Of a DNA stretch of 64,000 bases, positions 53,350 to 64,000 are shown in pieces. The notes under the pieces were generated by a model, which had not been told where the DNA came from, did not search any database, and saw only the letters and a program-made list of their open reading frames with translations. The stretch comes from Porphyromonas gulae DSM 15663. GTDB lineage: Bacteria; Bacteroidota; Bacteroidia; Bacteroidales; Porphyromonadaceae. Location of the stretch: NCBI RefSeq assembly GCF_000378065.1, contig NZ_KB899153.1, forward strand, positions 1 to 64,000, given 5' to 3'. The stretch's first letter is position 1. Each line of letters begins with the position of its first letter. Position numbers and translations under genes: made by a program.

Positions 53350-53357
53350 TACTTTTG
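53350..53357 (+). promoter_or_regulatory. -7 element of the tRNA-Arg promoter
   Basis: TACTTTTG fits TAnnTTTG and ends 11 bases before the mature 5' end of the tRNA, as expected for a short tRNA leader. Confidence 0.6.
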
Positions 53358-53368
53358 TGCAGCAGAAA

Positions 53369-53442
53369 GGCCTGGTAGCTTAGCTGAATAGAGCGTCAGA
53401 TTCCGGTTCTGAAGGTCGCGGGTTTGAATCCCGCCCGGGTCA
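53369..53442 (+). tRNA. tRNA-Arg (anticodon CCG)
   Basis: A full cloverleaf: acceptor GGCCTGG with CCGGGTC (one G-U and one U-G pair), D-stem GCTT/GAGC, anticodon stem TCAGA/TCTGA with loop TTCCGGT (anticodon CCG, reading CGG), and T-stem GCGGG/CCCGC with TTTGAAT. The discriminator is A. It has its own -7 box and a terminator hairpin after it. Confidence 0.96.
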
Positions 53443-53457
53443 CAAAGTCTTACAAAT

Positions 53458-53502
53458 GACTATGCCGAAGAGAGAAGTCTCCCTTCGGCATAGTCCGTTT
53501 TT
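53458..53502 (+). terminator. Terminator after tRNA-Arg
   Basis: GACTATGCCGAAG (53458-53470) is the exact reverse complement of CTTCGGCATAGTC (53483-53495), and CGTTTTTA follows. It ends the tRNA-Arg transcript. Confidence 0.85.
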
Positions 53503-53561
53503 AGTCCCTTGCGCACTCCTGTCTCTCTTCTCTACTTTGCCAGTAGTACGTATGAAACAAA

Positions 53562-53594
53562 AAAGATGTGCCAAAATCTTTTTGACACATCTTC
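53562..53594 (-). terminator. Terminator of the thrS-infC-rpmI-rplT operon
   Basis: AAGATGTG and CACATCTT pair around a short loop, with CAAA/TTTG pairing inside. Read on the minus strand it is followed by a T-run (TTTTTTGTTTC). It lies about 50 bases after the rplT stop. Confidence 0.75.
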
Positions 53595-53640
53595 TTTATG
53601 TTACTTTGACCACCACCTCAATAAGAGGTGTGGCAAGCAT

Positions 53641-53988
53641 TTAGTTTTTTACTTTGGCTACAATAGCTCTGAAAGCTTCAGGATGGTTCATCGCCAAATC
53701 AGCGAGAACTTTGCGGTTGATTTCGATACCGTTTGCATGGAGAGCACCCATCAGGCGAGAATATGACATCCCTTCCAAACGAGCTGCAGCGTTGATACGC
53801 TGTATCCACAGAGCACGGAAATTACGTTTTTTGTTCTTACGGTCGCGATAGGCGTAGGTCAAACCTTTTTCCCACGTGTTCTTAGCAACCGTCCATACAT
53901 TCTTACGAGCACCAAAATATCCGCGTGTGAGCTTCAGAATTCTTTTGCGTTTAGCTCGTGATGCAACGTGATTGACTGATCTTGGCAT
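53641..53988 (-). CDS. rplT: 50S ribosomal protein L20
   Basis: A 115-residue, strongly basic protein that binds 23S rRNA and starts large-subunit assembly. The start [20 protein letters not shown] and the core [15 protein letters not shown] and [18 protein letters not shown] are typical. It is the last gene of infC-rpmI-rplT, 112 bases after rpmI. In many bacteria L20 represses this operon by binding its message; no such site was identified here. Confidence 0.97.
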   Translation of the reverse strand: MPRSVNHVASRAKRKRILKLTRGYFGARKNVWTVAKNTWEKGLTYAYRDRKNKKRNFRALWIQRINAAARLEGMSYSRLMGALHANGIEINRKVLADLAMNHPEAFRAIVAKVKN

Positions 53989-54100
53989 AATACTAATTGT
54001 TTTTGATTGGCAGCGGCTTCGGTTTTAATAAACCTACGCACTTGATAAAGCATGCCTCTCTGTTAAAAAAATCGTTGTTAGTTTGCTTTGAAAGAGTTTG

Positions 54101-54298
54101 TTATCGGAGACAAAGGAGTTGCTTAACGGCATTCTCATCTACCTTGTGTACTGTGGAGAAGTAGGTGAGGTTACGCTTTTGCTTCTTCGTTTTCTTTGTC
54201 AAGATGTGACTCTTGAAAGCGTGCTTACGCTTGATTTTACCTGTTCCGGTAAGGGCGAACCTCTTTTTGGCACCGGAGTTAGTCTTCAATTTAGGCAT
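54101..54298 (-). CDS. rpmI: 50S ribosomal protein L35
   Basis: A 65-residue basic protein of the large subunit, with the family start [20 protein letters not shown] and [20 protein letters not shown]. It lies between infC (77 bases upstream) and rplT, the conserved order in nearly all bacteria. Confidence 0.96.
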
Positions 54299-54375
54299 TT
54301 TCCAACACTATTATTATTAAACACTTCTTGTTATTCCACTGCTGTAGGACAGGTCTTGTCGGACAGCGGTGTTTT

Positions 54376-54981
54376 TTATTCTTCTTCGGTTTCTACGGAT
54401 TCTTTGACTTGTTTAGAAGTCTCCACCTGCGTTTTCGGTGGTGTATGTCCTTTTTTTGATGCGGATTTGGGCGTAAGCATGATAGTCATACGCTTACCTT
54501 CCAAAATAGGCATTTGCTCTACGCGAGCAAAGTCTTCCAAATCATTGGCAAAACGAAGCAAAAGAACTTCTCCTTGCTCCTTGAAAAGGATTGAACGTCC
54601 ACGGAAAAATACGTAAGCTTTTACCTTAGATCCTTCTTGCAAAAACTCTTTCGCATGTTTGAGCTTGAAGTTGTAATCGTGGTCGTCCGTCTGGGGTCCG
54701 AAACGGATCTCCTTGATTACGATTTTCACCGATTTGGCTTTCTGTTCTTTAGCCTTCTTCTTCAGTTGGTAAACAAACTTCTGATAGTCGGTAACACGGC
54801 ATACGGGCGGATCAGCATTTGGTGAGATCTCGACTAAATCCAAATCTTGGCTTTCGGCAATGCGTCGTGCTTCTTGGATGTTGTACACACCTTGCTCCAC
54901 ATTGTCACCGACGAGACGCACCTCTTTCACTCGGATTGCTTCGTTGATCCGATGTTGATTCTTCGTTTTATCGATTGCCAT
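54376..54981 (-). CDS. infC: Translation initiation factor IF-3
   Basis: A 201-residue factor that keeps the 30S subunit free and checks start-codon choice. The N-terminal domain (about 1-85) begins [21 protein letters not shown], and the C-terminal domain carries [17 protein letters not shown] and [18 protein letters not shown]. The last 25 residues ([20 protein letters not shown]) are an extra charged tail. Unlike E. coli, the start is an ordinary ATG, so the AUU-based autoregulation is not expected. thrS precedes it by 103 bases. Confidence 0.96.
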   Translation of the reverse strand: MAIDKTKNQHRINEAIRVKEVRLVGDNVEQGVYNIQEARRIAESQDLDLVEISPNADPPVCRVTDYQKFVYQLKKKAKEQKAKSVKIVIKEIRFGPQTDDHDYNFKLKHAKEFLQEGSKVKAYVFFRGRSILFKEQGEVLLLRFANDLEDFARVEQMPILEGKRMTIMLTPKSASKKGHTPPKTQVETSKQVKESVETEEE

Positions 54982-55084
54982 TCAAAATGTTTAAGAGGGG
55001 GAAGGGCCGGTTTTGCCGATTTCCCCTTTTGATAATACTTGTTTGAATTGTTGTTACCTTATTATTGTTTCTGAAAAGAAGGCT

Positions 55085-57046
55085 TTAGTTTTGATAATCT
55101 TTACGCCAAGCGCTAATCATATCATCCACTTCTTTCTCGATAAGCTCGGCAAAGGTAGTAATTTTCATAATACCCATATCTCCTTCGCCTTGTTTGCGTA
55201 CTGATACCTCTTCCTTCTGGCTTTCATTTTCGCCAACGATGAGCATATACGGAATACGTTTCAACTCATTGTCCCGTATTTTTCGTCCGACCTTTTCATT
55301 CCTGTCGTCCACCTGTACGCGGATATCTCGCTGGTTCAATTCTTTAGCCACACGATGAGCATACTCGTTGAAGCGCTCGCTTACGGGCAGGACAACAACC
55401 TGATCAGGCGTGAGCCAAAGCGGAAATTTACCTGCTGTGTGCTCTATGAGTACAGCAACGAAACGCTCCATCGAACCGAACGGTGCACGATGGATCATCA
55501 CAGGGCGATGCTTTTTATTGTCTTCACCGGTGTACTCTAGGTCGAATCGTTCGGGCAGGTTGTAATCCACCTGAATGGTCCCCAACTGCCAACGACGACC
55601 CAATGCATCTTTGACCATAAAGTCCAACTTGGGACCATAGAACGCAGCTTCACCGTATTCTATGACAGCGGGGAGACCTTTTTCTTCACAAGCCTCGATG
55701 ATTGCGCGCTCGGCACGCTCCCAATTCTCTTCGCTTCCGATATACTTCTCTCGGTTTACTTTATCCCGAAGTGATATCTGTGCTTCGAAGTTTTTGAAAT
55801 CAAGAGCCTTGAAGATGATGAAAATGATATCCATCACCTTGCAAAATTCTTCTTTGAGCTGATCCGGACGGCAGAACAGGTGTGCGTCGTCCTGCGTGAA
55901 ACCTCTTACACGTGTCAGCCCATGCAACTCTCCGCTTTGTTCGTAACGATATACTGTTCCGAACTCGGCCAAACGAATCGGCAGATCGCGGTAGGAGTGT
56001 GGTGTGATCTTGAATATCTCACAGTGGTGAGGACAGTTCATCGGTTTTAGCATGAACTCTTCTCCCTCCTGCGGTGTATTGATCGGGCGGAAAGAATCCT
56101 GTCCGTATTTGGCGTAGTGCCCGGAGGTGATGTAGAGATTCTTATTGCCGATATGCGGCGTAATTACCTGTTGGTAGCCAAAGTGCTTCTGTATCTGCTT
56201 CAAAAAATCTTCCAAACGCAAACGTAGCTGTGTGCCTCTCGGCAGCCAAAGCGGCAAACCGGCACCTACATTTTGGGAGAAAGCGAAGAGTTCAAGCTCC
56301 TTGCCAATCTTTCGGTGGTCACGTTTCTTGGCCTCTTCCAAAAGCTCAAGATATTCATCCAACATTTTTTTCTTGGGGAAAGTGATCCCATAGATTCGTG
56401 TCAGCTGTTTTCTCTTTTCGTCACCGCGCCAGTAGGCTCCTGCTACACTTAGAAGCTTGATCGCTTTGATGTAACCGGTATTGGGCAAGTGCGGGCCACG
56501 GCAAAGGTCGGTAAAACCACCTTGCGTATAGGTTGTAATCGTGCCGTCAGCAAGTTCGCTGATCAGTTCCACTTTATATTGGTCATCCTTATCTCCAAAC
56601 ATCCGAAGAGCGTCGGCCTTGGCTATATCGCGTCGAATGATCGTTTCTTTGCGAGCAGCCAAATCCTGCATTCTTTTTTCAATGGCAGGGAGGTCGGCAT
56701 CTTTGATAGAAATGCCTTCGCCCGGATCCACGTCATAGTAGAACCCGTTTTCGATAGCAGGTCCGATGCCGAATTTAATACCCGGATACAATTCTTCCAA
56801 TGCTTCGGCCATCAAGTGGGCACTGGAGTGCCAAAATGCATGCTTGCCTTCCGCATCGTCCCATTTGAATAACTTCACTTCTGCATCTTCATTGATCGGG
56901 CGATGCAGATCCCACGTTTGTCCGTTTACGCCTGCAGCCAATACATCTTGCTGCAAACGTGGGCTGATGCTACCGGCTATATCCCAACCAGTAACTCCCG
57001 CTTCATATTCGCGGAAGTTGCCATCGGGAAAGGTAATTTTGATCAT
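55085..57046 (-). CDS. thrS: Threonyl-tRNA synthetase
   Basis: A class II synthetase of 653 residues. The TGS domain (about 1-65; [15 protein letters not shown]), an editing domain with [11 protein letters not shown], the zinc-binding catalytic core ([33 protein letters not shown]) and the anticodon-binding domain ([16 protein letters not shown]) are in normal order. It heads the thrS-infC-rpmI-rplT cluster, and a -7 element lies about 70 bases upstream. Confidence 0.97.
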   Translation of the reverse strand: MIKITFPDGNFREYEAGVTGWDIAGSISPRLQQDVLAAGVNGQTWDLHRPINEDAEVKLFKWDDAEGKHAFWHSSAHLMAEALEELYPGIKFGIGPAIENGFYYDVDPGEGISIKDADLPAIEKRMQDLAARKETIIRRDIAKADALRMFGDKDDQYKVELISELADGTITTYTQGGFTDLCRGPHLPNTGYIKAIKLLSVAGAYWRGDEKRKQLTRIYGITFPKKKMLDEYLELLEEAKKRDHRKIGKELELFAFSQNVGAGLPLWLPRGTQLRLRLEDFLKQIQKHFGYQQVITPHIGNKNLYITSGHYAKYGQDSFRPINTPQEGEEFMLKPMNCPHHCEIFKITPHSYRDLPIRLAEFGTVYRYEQSGELHGLTRVRGFTQDDAHLFCRPDQLKEEFCKVMDIIFIIFKALDFKNFEAQISLRDKVNREKYIGSEENWERAERAIIEACEEKGLPAVIEYGEAAFYGPKLDFMVKDALGRRWQLGTIQVDYNLPERFDLEYTGEDNKKHRPVMIHRAPFGSMERFVAVLIEHTAGKFPLWLTPDQVVVLPVSERFNEYAHRVAKELNQRDIRVQVDDRNEKVGRKIRDNELKRIPYMLIVGENESQKEEVSVRKQGEGDMGIMKITTFAELIEKEVDDMISAWRKDYQN

Positions 57047-57116
57047 ATCGTTATGTTGTCTATTTCGTTTCTTGTTCGGTAGAGGGTATAAGTCTCTACA
57101 TACTTATCTATGCGCG

Positions 57117-57124
57117 CAAAAGTA
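57117..57124 (-). promoter_or_regulatory. Probable -7 element of the thrS promoter
   Basis: TACTTTTG on the minus strand matches TAnnTTTG, with a leader of about 65 bases to thrS. No good -33 box was seen. The rest of the gap to the protease gene carries only the hairpin listed next. Confidence 0.5.
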
Positions 57125-57271
57125 CGACTAATATATTTAACCATGAAAGCTCCGCAAGGTTTGTGTGCACAATTATTGCATGGCCAATTTGTTCATATTC
57201 TATCAAGATCTCTCGAAACCAAGAACGATAAGGTTTTCTTGACAGGGAGAGCTTGACAATTGCAAACAAAC

Positions 57272-57307
57272 GAACTCCGTCGATTTTGTGCAAAACGTTC
57301 GGAGTTC
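57272..57307 (-). terminator. Hairpin after the C-terminal processing protease gene
   Basis: GAACTCCG (57272-57279) pairs with CGGAGTTC (57300-57307). It lies just after the protease stop when read on the minus strand, followed by GTTTGTTTGC, so it is a likely but not strong terminator. Confidence 0.5.
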
Positions 57308-57333
57308 TATTCTGTAATACCCTCTTTTTAGGC

Positions 57334-59043
57334 TTATCCCTTACTCTCTGCTTTCGGGCCGGCAAGGATCTGTCGAATTTGTTCCGGATGGTCTTTCAGC
57401 AGCTTAATAGCTTCTTTGACTACCTTGTCTTCCGGCAAACTCTGGCGGATGCTGCCTCGCTCGTAATAATAGCGGGTAACAATTTCGTTGTTCAGATAGT
57501 TGGTTATCTCTTTCTTGAATCGTAGCAGGTCGCGCGACAGGTTGGGTTTTAGCTTTTCGCGTAGAGCTTTAAGTTCCGAATTGGCTTCGGGCAGGTAGCC
57601 TTCTATCTTGGCCAATTCCTCCAGTTTGTCAAGCATCTTGCCGCTCTGACGGTCATAGTCGAACTTCTTTTCTTCCATCATCTTACAGAAAGCCGCATAG
57701 TCTTCGCTCGTTATCGAAAAATCCTCCGGCTTGGCAATCGTTTTATGCTTGAGCACATAACCTGTAACGAAATCGAATACGTCATTGTTGACTGCTATAT
57801 AATAAAGTAGTGTAGCAGCTGTATCTTGTTTGACCTCGATATCGGGCAAGATTCCTCCCGCATCTTCTACGCGTCTTCCGGCAGCGGTGTAAAAGATTTT
57901 GTGCAGGCTGTCAGGAATAGCTGTAGCCACACCCGTCCGATTGGTGCGGCTGTAGTCCATGCGCTGGATACACCGTCCGCTTGGGATGTAGTATTTGGCT
58001 GTGGTCAATTTGATCACACCATTGTATGGAAGCTGGCGCGTAGTTTGTACCAGCCCTTTGCCATAGCTCTTTTGTCCCATCAGTACCGCCCTGTCCATGT
58101 CTTGCAATGCTCCGGCCACAATCTCCGAAGAGGATGCCGATTGGCCGTCGATCAGGACTACGATCGGGAGCTTCGTGTCGAGTGGTTCTGTCAATGTGCG
58201 GAATACGGATGCAGACTCTGCGATGCGACCTTTCGTTGTTACCACCTCTTTTCCTTTGGGAACAAATAGATTGACTATCTCTATGGCGGCCTGCATCAGT
58301 CCACCACCATTGCCTCTCAAGTCCAAAACGAGGCTTTTCGCGCCTTGCTTGTCTCGTAGATCCAATAGAGCCAAACGCACCTCTTCAGCACTTTTGTCCG
58401 TAAAGTTGTTCAGCCGAATATATCCTATCGAACCATCGAGCATACCGCTGTAAGTGACAGAGTTCATGATCACTTTTCTTCGTTTTACCGAAAAAGAGCG
58501 CGGTTTGGTCTCGCCGTAGCGCATCACTGTCACATTTGCAACGGTACCGGCTATGCCTTTCAGTGCTTGACTTACTTTCGGTGTGGTGGATTTTCGGAAG
58601 TCTTTACCATCGATGGTCAGGATGCGGTCGCCGGCTATCAACCCTGCTTCGTCTGCGGGCATTCCTTCCATAGGGCGTTGGATGATCACAGAGCTGTCGG
58701 GCCGCTGCGATATGATCGCTCCGACTCCGGCATACTCACCTGTAGTCATCAGTTTCAGTTCGTCCATTTCCTCGAAAGGAATGTATTCGGTATAGGGGTC
58801 AAGCCCGCCCAACATGGCATCTATACCGCGGCGAGTCATCTGATTGATACTTATGGTGTCTACGAAATACAGCCTGACATTGCCGATAATATTGCTAAGC
58901 ACATCCATCGACTGTACATACTCATTGCGGCTCCGATCTTCTTCGGTGAGTTTGTTCGTCTTGGACTTCTGTGCACAGGCAGTCATAAAGCTACCGGTGA
59001 TAAAGATCACCAGCAGGGACAAAAACAGATTGGTCTTTTTCAT
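57334..59043 (-). CDS. prc: Carboxyl-terminal processing protease (S41 family)
   Basis: A 569-residue exported serine protease. The signal is MKKTNLFLSLLVIFITGSFM ending TAC, giving a possible lipoprotein cysteine at 23. A PDZ domain (about 95-175; GLIAGDRILTIDGKDF) precedes the catalytic region: YIRLNNFTDKSAEEV, LVLDLRGNGGGLMQAAIEIV, the nucleophile in GQSASSSEIVAGAL and the lysine base in GQKSYGKGLVQT. A long C-terminal helical tail follows from about 430. The ATG at 59043 is chosen because the frame upstream shows no homology. Its targets are not visible here. Confidence 0.92.
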   Translation of the reverse strand: MKKTNLFLSLLVIFITGSFMTACAQKSKTNKLTEEDRSRNEYVQSMDVLSNIIGNVRLYFVDTISINQMTRRGIDAMLGGLDPYTEYIPFEEMDELKLMTTGEYAGVGAIISQRPDSSVIIQRPMEGMPADEAGLIAGDRILTIDGKDFRKSTTPKVSQALKGIAGTVANVTVMRYGETKPRSFSVKRRKVIMNSVTYSGMLDGSIGYIRLNNFTDKSAEEVRLALLDLRDKQGAKSLVLDLRGNGGGLMQAAIEIVNLFVPKGKEVVTTKGRIAESASVFRTLTEPLDTKLPIVVLIDGQSASSSEIVAGALQDMDRAVLMGQKSYGKGLVQTTRQLPYNGVIKLTTAKYYIPSGRCIQRMDYSRTNRTGVATAIPDSLHKIFYTAAGRRVEDAGGILPDIEVKQDTAATLLYYIAVNNDVFDFVTGYVLKHKTIAKPEDFSITSEDYAAFCKMMEEKKFDYDRQSGKMLDKLEELAKIEGYLPEANSELKALREKLKPNLSRDLLRFKKEITNYLNNEIVTRYYYERGSIRQSLPEDKVVKEAIKLLKDHPEQIRQILAGPKAESKG

Positions 59044-59117
59044 GCGCGCTAAGGTACAAAACTTTCGTAGTACCGAATTGACAAAAAGATACATCCTATT
59101 CGTATGGGGTAAAAGCC

Positions 59118-60206
59118 TTATCGGCCAAGGCATTGGTTGATAAATGCTTGCATCTGAGGCATGTACTCCTCCACGCTCTGTAGCAGCTTGAACTGTGCAC
59201 GAGTACGCACCAGATTGTGCTCGGGGTACTTGATCTTATAATACATATCACCGTTGATGTAGTCCGTCAGGAAGCGTACACACTGCATATAGGGAAAGAG
59301 TGCTGCGGCATATGGGAGATTCTCTATTTCGATGTCGGTGAGGAAAGAGCTTGCCCCCTTCAGGTATCCTTCGGTAAAGGCCTTGAAGATTTCCATGTCG
59401 AAGTTTACACGGTCGAGGTCTTTGTCGTCCTCCTCGCCGGTATTGGCTCCGGTACGGAGAAAGTCGCCATAGTCGGAGAAGATAAAGTTCGGCATCACGG
59501 TGTCGAGGTCGATGACGCAAAGTACATGTCCGTCTTCGTCGAAAAGCATGTTGTTTACCTTCGTGTCGCAGTGACATACCCGTTTGGACAGTTTTCCTTC
59601 GCGATGCAGACGCTCTGCCTTGCACATTTCCTCTGCTCGCCTTTCTATTTCATCGATATAGTAACGAACTTCCTCAACGCGCCCCACCGGATCGGTCTTC
59701 AAGGCATCGTGTAGCTGGCTGAGCCTGAACTCCATATTATGGAAGTCGGGAATGGTTTCGCCCAATTTGTCGGGTAAATCCGACAGTATGGCTTGGAAGT
59801 TGCCGAATGCTTGTCCTGCATATCGCGAGTATTCGGGTGTTACCGCCTCGAAGGTTTGTGCTCGGGGAATGAAAACCATCATCCGCCAATAGTTTTCTCC
59901 ATCGTAATAATATGTCTTGTCCCCATCGCTTGTGACGAGGGTGAGCACTTTGCGTTCGATATCATCGGCTCCCGATTCGGTCAGCTTGTGCCGGATGTGT
60001 GCAGTTACGGCCGTAATATTGGCCTGTAGCATTTCCACATCTTTGAATATGGTGTGATTGATTCGTTGCAAAACGTAGTCAGGTGCATCGGCTTCGGCTG
60101 TTACTACTTTGTAAGTATCATTGATAAGACCGGCACCTAAGGGTAGGATCTCTGCCACGCTTCCCTCGGTGTGGAAATGTGCTACTATTTCATTCAGTTG
60201 CTTCAT
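59118..60206 (-). CDS. Aminoglycoside-phosphotransferase-fold kinase, N-acetylhexosamine kinase-like
   Basis: A 362-residue kinase of the APH fold. The N-terminal lobe has LPLGAGLINDTYKV. The catalytic loop is VCHCDTKVNN (His212, Asp214, Asn219), and the metal-binding Asp233 lies in CVIDLDTV. Length and sequence resemble N-acetylhexosamine 1-kinase of bifidobacteria (NahK), which phosphorylates GlcNAc and GalNAc, more than antibiotic-resistance kinases. Context supports this: it follows a GH2 beta-galactosidase and a GH109 enzyme on the same strand. It is not an aminoglycoside resistance gene by context. The substrate remains inferred. Confidence 0.75.
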   Translation of the reverse strand: MKQLNEIVAHFHTEGSVAEILPLGAGLINDTYKVVTAEADAPDYVLQRINHTIFKDVEMLQANITAVTAHIRHKLTESGADDIERKVLTLVTSDGDKTYYYDGENYWRMMVFIPRAQTFEAVTPEYSRYAGQAFGNFQAILSDLPDKLGETIPDFHNMEFRLSQLHDALKTDPVGRVEEVRYYIDEIERRAEEMCKAERLHREGKLSKRVCHCDTKVNNMLFDEDGHVLCVIDLDTVMPNFIFSDYGDFLRTGANTGEEDDKDLDRVNFDMEIFKAFTEGYLKGASSFLTDIEIENLPYAAALFPYMQCVRFLTDYINGDMYYKIKYPEHNLVRTRAQFKLLQSVEEYMPQMQAFINQCLGR

Positions 60207-60283
60207 GCGTTATGCTGTATTTTATTCTGTATAAGATCTATGAGTGTGGGTGATACTCTCGTTGCTTTCACCACTCCTGTCGC

Positions 60284-63670
<3,387 letters not shown>

Positions 63671-64000
63671 TTACTCTGCCATTGCGTGCCGGTAGCCCTT
63701 TACTTTATCCCAATTGCCACGCGTGAAATCGGGGATGGCTACGGGGGCAGAGCCGTTTTCGATGGAGATGCGGCTTAGCTCCGCCAGACAACACCATTCG
63801 GCCAGATCGTACACATCCATATCGAGGGGCAGGCCATTGCGGAGGCAATAGATGAGACGATAGTCCATGATGTAATCCATGCCACCGTGTCCGCCTACTT
63901 TTTTGGCCGTCTCTTCCAGTTTGCGATGGATGGGGTGTTTGTATTTTTCCATCAAAGCCTTCTTCACCTCCTCCGATACGGGGCCGTGGGCATTGAGCTT
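63671..64000 (-). CDS. GH109 family alpha-N-acetylgalactosaminidase-like protein, C-terminal part
   Basis: The last 110 residues of a protein that continues beyond the window. GGHGGMDYIMDYRLIYCLRN and GLPLDMDVYDLAEWCCLAEL, then IPDFTRGNWDKVKGY, match the C-terminal end of the NAD-dependent GH109 family, which removes terminal GalNAc from blood-group A and mucin-type glycans. The frame is open through the last base of the window, so the true start is outside. It is the first of three same-strand genes, 15 bases before the beta-galactosidase. Confidence 0.85.
   Translation of the reverse strand, partial: KLNAHGPVSEEVKKALMEKYKHPIHRKLEETAKKVGGHGGMDYIMDYRLIYCLRNGLPLDMDVYDLAEWCCLAELSRISIENGSAPVAIPDFTRGNWDKVKGYRHAMAE

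Noticed and set aside
59118-60206. Aminoglycoside resistance kinase
   Set aside because: The fold is shared, but the context (GH109, GH2) and resemblance to N-acetylhexosamine kinase point to sugar metabolism.

Overview
The window looks like a stretch of a Porphyromonas gingivalis chromosome, or a very close relative. The evidence is the type IX secretion gene porT, a single Fur-superfamily regulator of the Har type, a gldE gene in a non-gliding gene set, promoters of the Bacteroidetes type (TTTG about 19 bases before TAnnTTTG), and many intergenic palindromic repeats and 22-base tandem arrays of the kind P. gingivalis carries. The strain cannot be told from the sequence. No rRNA, prophage, CRISPR array or intact insertion sequence is present; almost everything is core housekeeping.

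Layout. 0.5-9.7 kb (+): rimP-nusA-infB with a promoter and an attenuator-like leader hairpin, then a CvpA protein and sufBCD for Fe-S cluster assembly. 9.7-10.8 kb: a gene-free region holding a nine-unit 22-base tandem array and a 604-base element bounded by 51-base inverted repeats. 10.8-20.6 kb (+): tyrS, a glycosyltransferase, argS, mnmA, exonuclease III, oxyR, ssb, gldE and a phosphopantetheinyl transferase. 20.9-25.3 kb: xerD (-) facing away from aroQ, a small orphan gene, pyk, an O-methyltransferase and tpx. 25.5-38.0 kb (-): guanine deaminase, cvfB, a PDZ/DUF4136 protein, pncC, tsaD, tRNA-Glu/rpsT/tRNA-Glu, rnr, a GH3-type acyl-adenylating enzyme, a cysteine-ladder LRR lipoprotein and an ABC exporter.

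38.6-45.4 kb (+): a small membrane protein, manA, a DUF3298-type lipoprotein, the Fur-family regulator har, purA, folC and an MFS transporter. 45.8-51.5 kb (-): a large TonB-receptor-like outer membrane protein, rlhA and upp. 51.7-53.4 kb (+): porT, a glycosyltransferase and tRNA-Arg. 53.6-57.1 kb (-): thrS-infC-rpmI-rplT. 57.3-64.0 kb (-): a C-terminal processing protease, then an apparent host-glycan module made of a GH109 enzyme (cut by the window edge), a secreted GH2 beta-galactosidase and an N-acetylhexosamine-kinase-like phosphotransferase.

Themes. Translation and RNA metabolism dominate (rimP, nusA, infB, tyrS, argS, mnmA, tsaD, rpsT, rnr, rlhA, infC, rpmI, rplT, thrS, three tRNAs). 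Oxidative-stress and iron functions (oxyR, tpx, suf, har, xth) suit an anaerobe that meets oxygen and haem. The least explained material is intergenic: a six-copy family of A/T- and CGCG-rich palindromes, two 22-base-period tandem arrays, and the inverted-repeat element at 10.0-10.6 kb with a possible structured RNA inside. Many start codons are inferred from family alignment, because Shine-Dalgarno signals are weak in this phylum.
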